Source: Stieleria varia
Lineage (GTDB): Bacteria; Planctomycetota; Planctomycetia; Pirellulales; Pirellulaceae
Length of the DNA stretch: 64,000 bases
Assembly (NCBI RefSeq): GCF_038443385.1
Contig: NZ_CP151726.1
Coordinates: 372,001 to 436,000, forward strand
Direction: 5' to 3'
Below, one piece after another: positions 53,211 through 62,210 of the stretch. Below the pieces are notes generated by a model. The model ran no database searches and was not told where the DNA came from. It saw only the letters and a program-made list of their open reading frames with translations. How positions within the stretch are numbered: position 1 is the stretch's first letter; the number at the start of each line of letters is the position of its first letter. Position numbers and translations under genes: made by a program.

Positions 53211-54446
53211 ATGGACGCGACACAATCTTTCCCCAAGCACGCTCTGCCGACACTCGGTGCGATCACCCCATGGGTCGGGCAGACAAGCAACGTGTGGATG
53301 TATCGGCAGTTTGAGCAATTGTCGGATCAACTCAGCACGATCGTGACTTGGGAATACCACAACCGCGACCAGTTTCCGATCGACCCGACCAAAATCCAGT
53401 TTGTTCCTGAACCGTTTGCCGAACCGCTGCATGGATTCCCACGCACGGTTGATACGTTCTTGGGTGCCAAAACCGGGGGCGAGCGCTACGGCAGCAAGTT
53501 TGAACAGTGGTTGGCCAATCACTTCGTCGCCGCGGGCGTGGAAGGTGTCCTGGCCCAATTTGGTCAATACGCGATGGTTGCGGAAGTCGCCTGTCGCCGC
53601 GTCGGCATCCCAGTCTTTGCGCACTTTCACGGGCACGACATGAGTGCCCGCTTGCGCAAGAAACGTTACCGCCAAGCGTTCGCGTCGCGATGGCATGACT
53701 TCGCCGGCATGATCGTCGTGGCAAGCTATCAGCGAGACTTTCTGCTCAGCCAAGGATTTGATCCGTCGAGTATCGCATTGATCCCCTGTGGCGCACCGAC
53801 ACAGCACATCGCCCGCGTCGCCGATGAGATCCGCAAACATTCCAATCGCGACGACTCGATCGTCCGTTATCTGTTCGTTGGTCGGTTTGTTGAAAAGAAA
53901 GATCCCATCGCCGTCTTGCAGGCTTTCCGAATCTGTCATGGCAGCCACCCCAACGCCCGATTGCGGTTGGTGGGCATGGGGCCGCTGGAGGAAAAGCTGC
54001 ACCATTGGGCTTCGATTCAAAATCCCGAGTTGCGTGACGCGATCGAGTTCCTTGGACCGCTATCGCCTCAAGGGGTGATCGAAGAGATGGCGAGTGCCGA
54101 TGTCTTTGTCCAACACTCCCGCGTGGCACCGGACGGGGACATGGAAGGCTGGCCGGTTTCGATCGCAGAAGCCATGGCGGCGGGATTGCCGATCGTCGCG
54201 ACACGGCACGCGGGAATCGTCGATCAAGTCATCGAAGGTGAGAACGGATGGTTGTGCGACGAAGGCGATTGGCAACAGATGAGCGACGACATGGCTCGCT
54301 TGGCCGCCGACGCGAACATGAGAACGACAATGGGAACGCGATCACGAGCGCGCGCGGTCGCCTTTGACAGCGATCACCAAGTCCTCCAGCTCCGCGAATT
54401 CATCAACGACAAGCTGATGTCACGCTCTCATCGCGCCGCCGCGTGA
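53211..54446 (+). CDS. Glycosyltransferase (GT4 type, WcaL-like)
   Basis: A 411-residue GT-B glycosyltransferase. The N-terminal domain has VFAHFHGHDMSARLRKKRY (~140-160), the C-terminal domain VRYLFVGRFVEKKDPIAVLQAF (~222-243) and the donor-site EGWPVSIAEAMAAGLPIVATRHAGI (~305-330) with the E-x7-E pair of GT4 enzymes. The combination resembles colanic-acid-type transferases. It adds sugars to a surface polysaccharide, consistent with its neighbour. ATG 53,211 is clear; it is ~90 bp after the previous gene. Confidence 0.9.
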   Translation: MDATQSFPKHALPTLGAITPWVGQTSNVWMYRQFEQLSDQLSTIVTWEYHNRDQFPIDPTKIQFVPEPFAEPLHGFPRTVDTFLGAKTGGERYGSKFEQWLANHFVAAGVEGVLAQFGQYAMVAEVACRRVGIPVFAHFHGHDMSARLRKKRYRQAFASRWHDFAGMIVVASYQRDFLLSQGFDPSSIALIPCGAPTQHIARVADEIRKHSNRDDSIVRYLFVGRFVEKKDPIAVLQAFRICHGSHPNARLRLVGMGPLEEKLHHWASIQNPELRDAIEFLGPLSPQGVIEEMASADVFVQHSRVAPDGDMEGWPVSIAEAMAAGLPIVATRHAGIVDQVIEGENGWLCDEGDWQQMSDDMARLAADANMRTTMGTRSRARAVAFDSDHQVLQLREFINDKLMSRSHRAAA

Positions 54447-54629
54447 TTCAAGCACGGACGGCATGACCAACTGATATCACGTCAGCTTGGAAAGACGAGG
54501 AAGGAGTTTCTGGTATGCCTCTTGTGATGGTAGTCGCCGTGCGTGAATGTGTTCGCAGATAGCGAGGCGAGCGTCGGGAAGTTCTGATCAAGGTGAGTAG
54601 ACGCCATTGCATCTCTTGAGACACTCTCG

Positions 54630-55562
54630 CTACGTGATGACACCAGCATTGGTCAACTCTTCGCGGAGTTTTGCCTCTAGCTCGGAAACGTTTTCATGAA
54701 ACCGATGTGAAACGACACCTTCCAGATCAGATGGAAGCTTGATGTCTCCTTTCGTCAAAATCAAAATATTTGCAAGGGACACACGAGAGATAAAGTAGCC
54801 GAGTTCGATGAGAACATTTGGTCTTGGTTGAAAGTATGTTTTTCCTTGATTTGTAACCCAGTCGTCGGTTGTAAACAAAGCAATCGCATACTCACATTCG
54901 TCAGCCATCCTGCGAAATCGATCGAGCCAAGATGTTGACCCACCGCCGGTCAACTCGCCTAGAATCTGTGGACTAGCTCCAAGCTTTAGAAGGATGTCTT
55001 TGAGTTCACGCCATTTCGCCTCGTCGTGTCCATGGATGATGAACACGTCATTCCTTGATTCTTCGGAGATCTTGAAAAGTGCGTCGTCGAAGTACGGTTG
55101 CCATGGCATTTCGCGAAAATTGTCGACATTCCAGGCTGGCAAAGTCACGCTGTCAGTTGATGCCGCGTAAAACACGATGAGCCCCGATGGCTTTTCAGAA
55201 TCTGGATCAACGATGTAAGTGCGCGCCATTGGGCAGGTTGCAGTACCAATGGCCCTAAACAAGCCCGGATATGCGTCGACAAGTTCTTCGGCCTCTGCCC
55301 AAGTGGCCTCAACCTCAGTTCGCAATTGGTCGCCACGCTGCCCAAATTGAGGTGCGATCCGATTGAAATCTGCTTTTTGCGACAGAAAGCAGAACTCAAA
55401 TCGAATGCGTTTGGCCAACTGTTTCAGGATCAATTTCTTGTGGAGTTTGATCGTTCGGTAGAAAGAGGCCCCCACGCAAACAACTCGATTGTTCGCAGAT
55501 GAATACAGTTCCCCGACTCGAACTTCCGAGCTCGCTCCGCCGTCAAATACCGGTTGTGCCAT
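54630..55562 (-). CDS. TIR-domain (CAP12/PF10137-type) effector-like protein
   Basis: A 310-residue protein with two parts. Residues ~172-285 form the predicted nucleotide-binding TIR-like domain (PF10137; known in CBASS/Pycsar effectors): VFIIHGHDEAKWRELKDIL, then ECEYAIALFTTDDW and RPNVLIELGYFISRV, where E253 is the likely NADase glutamate. The N-terminal ~150 residues (RVGELYSSANNRVVCVGASFYRTI ... RFEFCFLS) resemble PLD-like/DUF5919-type sensor domains, a tentative match. Related proteins cleave NAD+ when a phage or signal molecule is sensed. No cyclase or other defence gene is adjacent. G+C is visibly lower than in both neighbours, suggesting transfer. ATG 55,562 is preferred over an upstream TTG. 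Confidence 0.85.
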   Translation of the reverse strand: MAQPVFDGGASSEVRVGELYSSANNRVVCVGASFYRTIKLHKKLILKQLAKRIRFEFCFLSQKADFNRIAPQFGQRGDQLRTEVEATWAEAEELVDAYPGLFRAIGTATCPMARTYIVDPDSEKPSGLIVFYAASTDSVTLPAWNVDNFREMPWQPYFDDALFKISEESRNDVFIIHGHDEAKWRELKDILLKLGASPQILGELTGGGSTSWLDRFRRMADECEYAIALFTTDDWVTNQGKTYFQPRPNVLIELGYFISRVSLANILILTKGDIKLPSDLEGVVSHRFHENVSELEAKLREELTNAGVIT

Positions 55563-55937
55563 CGTGACAATTTTCCAATGCAAAAAGATGAATCCGGGAC
55601 AACAGGTCCCGTAGTGGTCGATTGAGATAGATAACCAATAGTACTGCTATGGCTTGTTGTGCGTTACGTTCCTGGACGCTAATCAGCTACCGACTGTTCG
55701 TACGCAAGGTCATTCCTTTCGCAAACCAAGTCTAAAGATTGTACTTTACCTGAAACCTGAAAACGATAATGGATCTCACTGCACCGGCGTCGCGTTCGGT
55801 TGGCCGTGAAAAAGGTGTATCCGAATCGAAATCATGAGTTGGATCGGTGGCGAAAGTGGAGGGACTTTCAGCGTGTCCCGACTCTGGCCGAAACTTCTGA
55901 CGTGTTGTGCGATCCTAAATCTGAATGAGACAAAGCA
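55563..55937. other. Intergenic region, nothing recognised
   Basis: About 375 bp, A+T-richer than its surroundings, between the TIR gene start and the hrpB stop. It should contain the promoter of the TIR gene; no repeat, hairpin or small gene was recognised. Confidence 0.4.
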
Positions 55938-58490
55938 CTAGGTTACTTTGGGTTTCAGACCGTTTCTTGTGGCGACGGCGGTTGTGGGATCTTCGGGCCA
56001 GTGGTGTTTGGGGTATCGACGTTTCAGCTCTTTGCGGACGACGCCGTAGGTGGTTTTCCAGAAACTGGCCAAGTCGTCGGTGATCTGCTGAGGTCGGTGA
56101 TTCGGTCCCAGCAGGTGCAGTTGCAAGGCAACTCGCCCTGACGCGATTCGTGGCGTTTCCGACCAACCAAAGATCTCCTGAATACGAACCGCCAACAACG
56201 GTGCTTTGCCCGGCTCGTATCGGATCTCGTACTGGTTACCGCTGGGGACGGTCAAACGCTCGGGGACGTGCCGGTCCAACTCGCAGAGTTGTTGATAACT
56301 GAATCGCCCGCGAAGGTGATCCAGCCAGGGAGCATTCTGTAACTGTGCCATCGTCGTTCGCGTGCTGCAGAGTTCCATCAGGATTCCCCGTAGAGCCTCA
56401 TCATCGATGATCGGAAAACCTGCCGCCGGGGGATGCTCTGCTGCAAACCGCAATCGCGTGATCAAGCTGCGTGTGGCCGATTTGTCGGATCCCCACAAGG
56501 AGTCCATTTTCGACATCGCATGGGATGCCAAGAGCTCAGCCGCCTGCGGCGACGGTTCACAGGCGACTGGTGATTCGCTGAGCATGAGATCGTCAAAGTA
56601 CTCACGTCGGCGGGCGACGACGGCCTGCAGCGAGGGGTGAAAGAAAAGTTCGTCACGAGTGGCGCGGAGCGATGGCGGCAGCCATGATTCTTGGATCGTG
56701 CATGCCATCCGCACCAATGCCTCGCGGCCTTTCCCATCCGCGTCCAAGCACAACAGCAAATCACTGTCTTTGACTCGACTGGATCGAGCGAGCTGAACGC
56801 CGCGTCCGCCGACCATCAAGCCGCGATCACTGCCCGGCAGTCGGCGCAGCGCGACGCGGTCTGGAAACGCGACGATCAACGATTTGGCGAACCGTTGGTG
56901 CAAGTCTACCGGATCGCTCTGATGGCTGGGAGTGATTGGGGCGGACGGTGTTGGTGCGACGGTGAGTTCAATCTGCTTGCTCAGGTTTTCGGCCACACGC
57001 AAGATGTTCTTAGCCGCTGCAGGATGAATGCCAGGGACGAAGCGTCCCGCGGCAAAGTCTCGCAGCATTGCAACTCGCTGCATCAGTTCACAATCAACGC
57101 CGTGCGATGCGGTGTCTTGAAACGGTGTGTCGGACTTGTCAAACGGGCTTCGTTCACTCAGCAAAGCGGCGGCAAGGGTGGCCCAGTCGATGACACCATG
57201 CTGTTGGGCTTCGATCAACAGTCGCGAGAGACGCGGGTGCAACGGCATCGCCACCATCTGTTTGCCCATCTCGGTGATGCCGCATGAATCATCGATCGCG
57301 TCCAACCGACCGAGCAGGCGTTGTGCCGACTCGATCGCTTCGTCACGTGGCGGCGTGACCCAGGGAAACTGAGTCCAGTCTCGCTCGCCCCAAGCCGACA
57401 GCATCAGCGCCGCCCCGCTGAAGTCGGTCCGCAGGATTTCGCAGGCGGTCTGTTCAGGGCGAGCGCGATGGGTGTTGGCGGTCCAAAGACGCCAGCAGTG
57501 TCCCGGCGCCGTTCGGCCTGCACGTCCCGCACGCTGCTCCGCCGAGGCTTGCGAGATCGGCTCCAATCTCAATTCGGGCAGCCCGACACGGTCGTCGAAA
57601 CGCAGAACGCGAGCCAAGCCGCTGTCGATCACGCCGGTAACGCCAGGGATGGTCACAGACGTCTCCGCGACATTGGTCGACAGGATGATCTTTCGACGTC
57701 CGCTCTCGGAAAGAACGCTGTCCTGTTGCTCGGGAGACATTTCGCCAAAGAGTTTTTGAAGGTCGAAATGATTGTCCAAACCGGCGAGCGACAAACGCTG
57801 TGATGTGCGATGAATCTCTCCCACGCCGGGCAAGAAAACCAGCAAGTGTCCTGAAGTCTGATCAACTGCGGAGCGAACGACGGTGGCGATTTGATGATCG
57901 ATCGGCTCGGTGCTGGGATGCGGCGCGTAGTGAATCTGAACGTCGTGGGCGCGACCTTGGCTTTCAATTGCGACCGCATCGTCGATCAATTCCAACACCG
58001 GCTGAGGGTCCATCGTCGCCGACATGACCACCAATTGCAGTTCTGGACGCAGCGTGGTGCGAATCCTGTGCAGCATGCCCAACGCGAGATCAATCTCCAG
58101 GCTGCGTTCATGGAACTCGTCCAAGATCACACAGGAGACGTCTTCCAAGAGCGGGTCACTGGTCAATCGTCTCAGCAGGATACCGGTTGTCATCGCGATC
58201 AACCGAGTCGTGTTGCCGACTTGGCGATCAAACCGCACGTGGTACCCGACCGATTGGGCGATCCGTTCATTACGCAGGCTTGCCAGACGCAGGGCAGCGG
58301 ATCGGGCCGCCAGACGCCTGGGCTGGACGAGCAGAATTTGGCCGCTTCCCAACGCCGGCCGATCAAGGATCTCGGGCGGCACACCGGTGGTCTTGCCTGC
58401 ACCGGGCGGCGCCCTGAGCACCACCGTCCGCCGAGCAGCCAACGCGTCGATCACCTCGGGCAGGATTTCGGTAACGGGCAAGCTCTGCAA
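55938..58490 (-). CDS. hrpB: ATP-dependent helicase HrpB
   Basis: An 850-residue DEAH-box helicase. Walker A is RAPPGAGKTTGVP (~25-37), the DEFH box DEFHERSLEIDLALG (~124-138), motif III SATMD (~158), and motif VI QRAGRAGRTAPG (~315). The HrpB-specific C-terminus is PQQITDDLASFWKTTYGVVRKELKRRYPKHHWPEDP near the end. It acts in RNA metabolism in many Gram-negative bacteria; its exact target is unsettled. The start appears to be TTG 58,490 (LPVTEILPEVIDALAARRTVVL); no ATG/GTG lies in frame nearby upstream. Confidence 0.95.
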   Translation of the reverse strand: MQSLPVTEILPEVIDALAARRTVVLRAPPGAGKTTGVPPEILDRPALGSGQILLVQPRRLAARSAALRLASLRNERIAQSVGYHVRFDRQVGNTTRLIAMTTGILLRRLTSDPLLEDVSCVILDEFHERSLEIDLALGMLHRIRTTLRPELQLVVMSATMDPQPVLELIDDAVAIESQGRAHDVQIHYAPHPSTEPIDHQIATVVRSAVDQTSGHLLVFLPGVGEIHRTSQRLSLAGLDNHFDLQKLFGEMSPEQQDSVLSESGRRKIILSTNVAETSVTIPGVTGVIDSGLARVLRFDDRVGLPELRLEPISQASAEQRAGRAGRTAPGHCWRLWTANTHRARPEQTACEILRTDFSGAALMLSAWGERDWTQFPWVTPPRDEAIESAQRLLGRLDAIDDSCGITEMGKQMVAMPLHPRLSRLLIEAQQHGVIDWATLAAALLSERSPFDKSDTPFQDTASHGVDCELMQRVAMLRDFAAGRFVPGIHPAAAKNILRVAENLSKQIELTVAPTPSAPITPSHQSDPVDLHQRFAKSLIVAFPDRVALRRLPGSDRGLMVGGRGVQLARSSRVKDSDLLLCLDADGKGREALVRMACTIQESWLPPSLRATRDELFFHPSLQAVVARRREYFDDLMLSESPVACEPSPQAAELLASHAMSKMDSLWGSDKSATRSLITRLRFAAEHPPAAGFPIIDDEALRGILMELCSTRTTMAQLQNAPWLDHLRGRFSYQQLCELDRHVPERLTVPSGNQYEIRYEPGKAPLLAVRIQEIFGWSETPRIASGRVALQLHLLGPNHRPQQITDDLASFWKTTYGVVRKELKRRYPKHHWPEDPTTAVATRNGLKPKVT

Positions 58491-58727
58491 GATCGGGTCC
58501 TCGGGACGCGAACCCGATCCAGCGGTCGCTGTCCATATGATGCTGTGAATATCGAATCAAATCATTGCAGCCGCTACGTTCCCTGCGACCGGTGTATCCT
58601 CGGACGCCGAACAGACCGAGAAACGCTAAGGAGGTCTGCCGACCACCTACCTGCGACCTACGGTTCCCAGATGCTCTTCATTAGACAGCGTCCGTCAAGG
58701 CAGTCAATCTAACCCCAAGCATTCGTC

Positions 58728-59462
58728 GTGTCCGATACCCTCTCGTCGTCGCCGCAGAATTTAGCCGCCAAATTGGGTGTCGGCGGGGTCGCGAATTCAA
58801 TGGGTGCCGCGACAAAGCAGAAACCGGATCGGATCGCGAACCGATTCGTTGCGGCACCTGACTCCAGCGCGATCGTCGCCAGCTTGTTTGTAGGGCCGAG
58901 TCACGCAACGGCAGAAAAGGTCACCTGTCAGATCGCCGATTTGCACCTGGGCGGCTGTGCGTTGCGGTATCAGACCCGTGCCGCCCTGGAGACGGCTTTG
59001 GCGCGTTTGCATGTCGCTGATTCGAAAATCGGCTTGAACTTGGAAATGATCGGCCACGTCTGCTGGAGCCGGCAAACCGGTCTGGGCACCTTCACCAGCG
59101 GTTTTCAGTTTCACCAACCGTTGTCACCCAAGGTGATCGATTCACTGCTACGTGAAAACCGCATCACACGTCGAGTTCATCATCGCGTCGACGTCGACTT
59201 GCCCGTGGCGGTTCGTCAAAACCTGCCTTCGTTATCGCTCAACGGCTCGCGACTGGCTTCGGTTTCCCCGGGCGGCGTGCAACTGACGACCAGCGAACCG
59301 TTGGAATTGAAATCCAAGCTGCTGTTGATTCTGCCCAACGGGACGACGGCGGTGGCAACCACGGTATGGTGCGTTTGTGGCGACGACGATTTTTCTTCTG
59401 GTGCGAAGTTCGTGTCGCCCGACCAAGGACGCCACTTTCACGATGTGTGCGTGGGGAGATAG
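58728..59462 (+). CDS. PilZ-domain protein
   Basis: A 244-residue cytoplasmic protein with PilZ-like features: RRVHHRVDVDLPVAVR (~150-165) has the RxxxR start of the c-di-GMP-binding motif, followed by LASVSPGGVQL, close to the [DN]-x-S-x-x-G second part, and strands to the end. The first half (KVTCQIADLHLGGCALRY, FTSGFQFHQPLS) looks like a second, degenerate PilZ or YcgR-N-like fold. PilZ proteins bind c-di-GMP to control motility or polysaccharide. The GTG start at 58,728 is the first in frame. Confidence 0.8.
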   Translation: MSDTLSSSPQNLAAKLGVGGVANSMGAATKQKPDRIANRFVAAPDSSAIVASLFVGPSHATAEKVTCQIADLHLGGCALRYQTRAALETALARLHVADSKIGLNLEMIGHVCWSRQTGLGTFTSGFQFHQPLSPKVIDSLLRENRITRRVHHRVDVDLPVAVRQNLPSLSLNGSRLASVSPGGVQLTTSEPLELKSKLLLILPNGTTAVATTVWCVCGDDDFSSGAKFVSPDQGRHFHDVCVGR

Positions 59463-59475
59463 AGACGAAATCGCG

Positions 59476-61032
59476 TCAGGGGTTGCCGGGATTCTGGTTC
59501 GCCGCTTGAACCGATTTTTGATACTGAGCGAATCGTTCAAAGTCGGCCTGCCACCGTGCCAACGACTGACCTTGCAATGCGGCGAATCTTTCCGGCAATG
59601 TCAGCTCCGTCCACCATCGTTCCTGAGGAACATTCCATGCAGGATCAAGAAACGGCCCCGGCTCGTCGCGCACCCAATCGTTGCTCAACCATCCTCGTTG
59701 AACCTTGGTCAAATCGGCATCGGGGTCGATGATGGGAACGGGGCGTCGGCCGTTGAGCGATGTCAGTGCCAGAACATAGACACGGCAGTCGGATTGCCCC
59801 ATTTCCCAAGCCAACTGTTGGATCTTGAGGGCGGCCTGCTGAATCATCTCTGGGTCACGCACCGCGATTTTTGATTGGTACGGCGTCATCACCAGTGTTG
59901 CGGGCGCGTACAAAAATCCGGTGTCGTTTTCGATTTTGAACCACGTCAATGATTCTTTGTGTCGCAACATCATCCGCCAAGCAAATCGGTGTCCGCGACC
60001 ATTCCAACTCGCGTCACCCGGCATCAACCAGTGTCGAAAGGGCAGCAGCAATTGAACAATGACGTAGATTGCGGCGATGCAAAAACCAATTCGAGACAAG
60101 CGTCGGTGGCGAATCTGTTTGTCGGTTTGCAAACGGATGGCACCGGTCGTCCGCAATAGACGTCGTGTCAGTCCGGCAATCAGTTCCGGCGGAAAGAACA
60201 CGTACAGCGTTGCCAACATGAACCATGGAAACACGCCAATGTTGAACAGCACGGCATTGGTCAGGTGGAACCCCAAAGCCAACCCGATGGCGATCGCGCG
60301 TGTCTTGTGGAACATCAACAGCGGAACGATCAGTGCGTCAAAAACAAGTCCACCGTAGGCCATCAACCACTTGGCCATCGGCAGCGTCAAATACGGTCCG
60401 ATGATCGAAGTGCCGGCACTCGCATGGAGGAAAATTTCGGCCGGTTGGCCCGCCAGCCAATCCGCGTTCAGTTTGGCGATCGCACCATAAACGTAGGGCA
60501 ATCCGAGTTGAAAACGCAGCAGCCACAGTTGCCATCGCGGGATCCGGCGACGCTGACGTTCTATTCCCAAACGCGAATCCACCGAGAGGCGGCAGGACGC
60601 AGGCAGGAATACCAGCAGCGCGGCGCAGCAGATCAGCAAGTAATCATGATTGTTGTAGAGCTGCCTTTCCAGCAACAATATATAGAGCATCGATAGGCTC
60701 AATGTCGCGGCAGCCAGACGGGTGAGAAACCCGATGATCAGCGCCAGAGCGGCCAGTTGAGTGATCCGAAAATGCCAGTAGAGTCCGTCACCAGGCCAGA
60801 GCTGTACCCAGTGAAAACCCGGATACTTGAACAGCATTCTCGGCTCAATGAACAGCGATCGATAACGATCGTCCGAGAGAAAGTGCTGCGCCCAACTGGC
60901 GATGGTGAACGCCAGGATGACACGAAAAACGATCAAGAACGTCGGGTCGACTCCGAGCCACATTTGACGGAAATCGAATCGTGCTCGCGATGTCGTGCCG
61001 GGGATCGAATCGCTAGGTTGACTCATTTCCAT
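59476..61032 (-). CDS. HTTM / vitamin-K-dependent gamma-carboxylase-like membrane protein
   Basis: A 518-residue membrane protein with an HTTM domain: multiple helices (FLIVFRVILAFTIASWAQHF, LAALALIIGFLTRLAAATLSLSMLYILLL, YLLICCAALLVFLPA, AIGLALGFHLTNAVLFNIGVFPWFMLATLYVFF) and the signature region LRFQLGLPYVYGAIAKLNADWLAG, containing the Lys at the vertebrate active site. The soluble C-terminus includes WRMMLRHKESLTWFKIEN, typical of family members. Bacterial HTTM proteins are not known to carboxylate Glu in most cases. Its start overlaps the preceding gene's end by 20 bp; ATG 61,026 is an alternative. Confidence 0.87.
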   Translation of the reverse strand: MEMSQPSDSIPGTTSRARFDFRQMWLGVDPTFLIVFRVILAFTIASWAQHFLSDDRYRSLFIEPRMLFKYPGFHWVQLWPGDGLYWHFRITQLAALALIIGFLTRLAAATLSLSMLYILLLERQLYNNHDYLLICCAALLVFLPASCRLSVDSRLGIERQRRRIPRWQLWLLRFQLGLPYVYGAIAKLNADWLAGQPAEIFLHASAGTSIIGPYLTLPMAKWLMAYGGLVFDALIVPLLMFHKTRAIAIGLALGFHLTNAVLFNIGVFPWFMLATLYVFFPPELIAGLTRRLLRTTGAIRLQTDKQIRHRRLSRIGFCIAAIYVIVQLLLPFRHWLMPGDASWNGRGHRFAWRMMLRHKESLTWFKIENDTGFLYAPATLVMTPYQSKIAVRDPEMIQQAALKIQQLAWEMGQSDCRVYVLALTSLNGRRPVPIIDPDADLTKVQRGWLSNDWVRDEPGPFLDPAWNVPQERWWTELTLPERFAALQGQSLARWQADFERFAQYQKSVQAANQNPGNP

Positions 61033-62185
61033 CGTCGGATTTGTTGCTACGACAGAACCAGCTCTTGATGGTTTGCCAAGCCGATTGCAGGACTTTCTTT
61101 GGCAGTCGACCGGTGATGATTTCAGCGGTCCAGGTTTCTCGATCGGCATCAAAGTTGTGCCAGAGAGCATCCAGGTAGGGCTGTGATGCTTCCGAGAGCG
61201 ACACATAGAGCCCTCGCTCGGCAATGTCGTCCAAGCCATCGCGGTAGTGACGCAGGATATGTTCGTCGAAAAGGCTGCCGGCAACGGTGACTCCGGATAA
61301 TGCACCACGGCTGGAAAGCGACAGGCGATTGATTGCGAACATCGTCATCGTCGTACCGACAGCCCATAGCCCCGCATTGGATTGCGAAGCGGCGTCTTCC
61401 ATTTCGTTCCACATCCGTTCAATCTCGGATTGGGGAATCAGTTTCATGGGATCGACGTTGCGGATTTCATCCGAAAGCTTGGTGATCGTTTCCGACACGG
61501 CTTGGACGCTGATCGGCGGCGCTTCCATGGCTCCCACTGCGCGATCACTTGTTTTGTGAAGCGCGTCAACCAAATCGGAGACTTGGTCGATGCTCGACTC
61601 GGCATCAATGATGCCTTCGCGTTTGAGTTCTTCGCTCAGCTTTTTGAGGTAGTGGCTGGAGCCGTACGCCAAGTCATTGAAAACGGCCAGCACTGTCAAC
61701 GGAGAAAGATGCAATGTGGCGGCACCCGCAAAATCCACCAAGCCGCTGACAGCTTTCTGCGCCAACTGAGTCTCCTCCTCCGTGGCCGACGCGTTGGGAT
61801 TGGAGACACCGCCGACATCATGAATCATGATGTCCAATGCTTGCTGGACAAACGAGCGATACGTGCGAGAGGATCGAAACGCGGCAGGGATCACCCAGCC
61901 AGCCGTTTCATTGACCAGCCCGCCTACCACCGCCGACGCACTGCGCGCGGTGCGCTCGGGAAGCGAGAGTCCGTAGACCAACGTTCCGATCAAACCAGGG
62001 TCGGATTGTGGGGGGCCGTCTTCCTGAAGCGTTGACACGAGGTCCCTGCGGACAGGATTGGCAATATCGACTTGAGATGGGTCAACCTGCAGGGTATCTG
62101 ATTGCAGGGTGTCTGACTGTGGGGCTGGGGGCGAAACTGTTGTCGATTTCGAATCGGTTTCAACACTCGATGGAGGGTTCGACAT
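61013..62185 (-). CDS. Hypothetical planctomycete protein
   Basis: A 390-residue protein with a disordered Ser/Thr/Gln/Asp-rich start (short QSDTLQ repeat, ~23-35) and then a mainly helical body. Two stretches (LIGTLVYGLSLPERTARSASAVVGGLV and AGLWAVGTTMTMFAINRLSLSSRGALSGVTVAGSLF) are amphipathic or weakly hydrophobic and might associate with a membrane. No motif recognised. The overlap with the HTTM gene suggests one transcript; the gene just upstream (62,211) is 25 bp away in the same direction. Confidence 0.7.
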   Translation of the reverse strand: MSNPPSSVETDSKSTTVSPPAPQSDTLQSDTLQVDPSQVDIANPVRRDLVSTLQEDGPPQSDPGLIGTLVYGLSLPERTARSASAVVGGLVNETAGWVIPAAFRSSRTYRSFVQQALDIMIHDVGGVSNPNASATEEETQLAQKAVSGLVDFAGAATLHLSPLTVLAVFNDLAYGSSHYLKKLSEELKREGIIDAESSIDQVSDLVDALHKTSDRAVGAMEAPPISVQAVSETITKLSDEIRNVDPMKLIPQSEIERMWNEMEDAASQSNAGLWAVGTTMTMFAINRLSLSSRGALSGVTVAGSLFDEHILRHYRDGLDDIAERGLYVSLSEASQPYLDALWHNFDADRETWTAEIITGRLPKKVLQSAWQTIKSWFCRSNKSDDGNEST

Positions 62186-62210
62186 GGGTAGCTTCGCGAG
62201 GAGTGAAGGG

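Noticed and set aside
54630-55562. A complete CBASS or Thoeris operon
   Set aside because: Only the TIR-type protein is present; neither a nucleotide cyclase nor a Thoeris ThsA/ThsB partner is adjacent.
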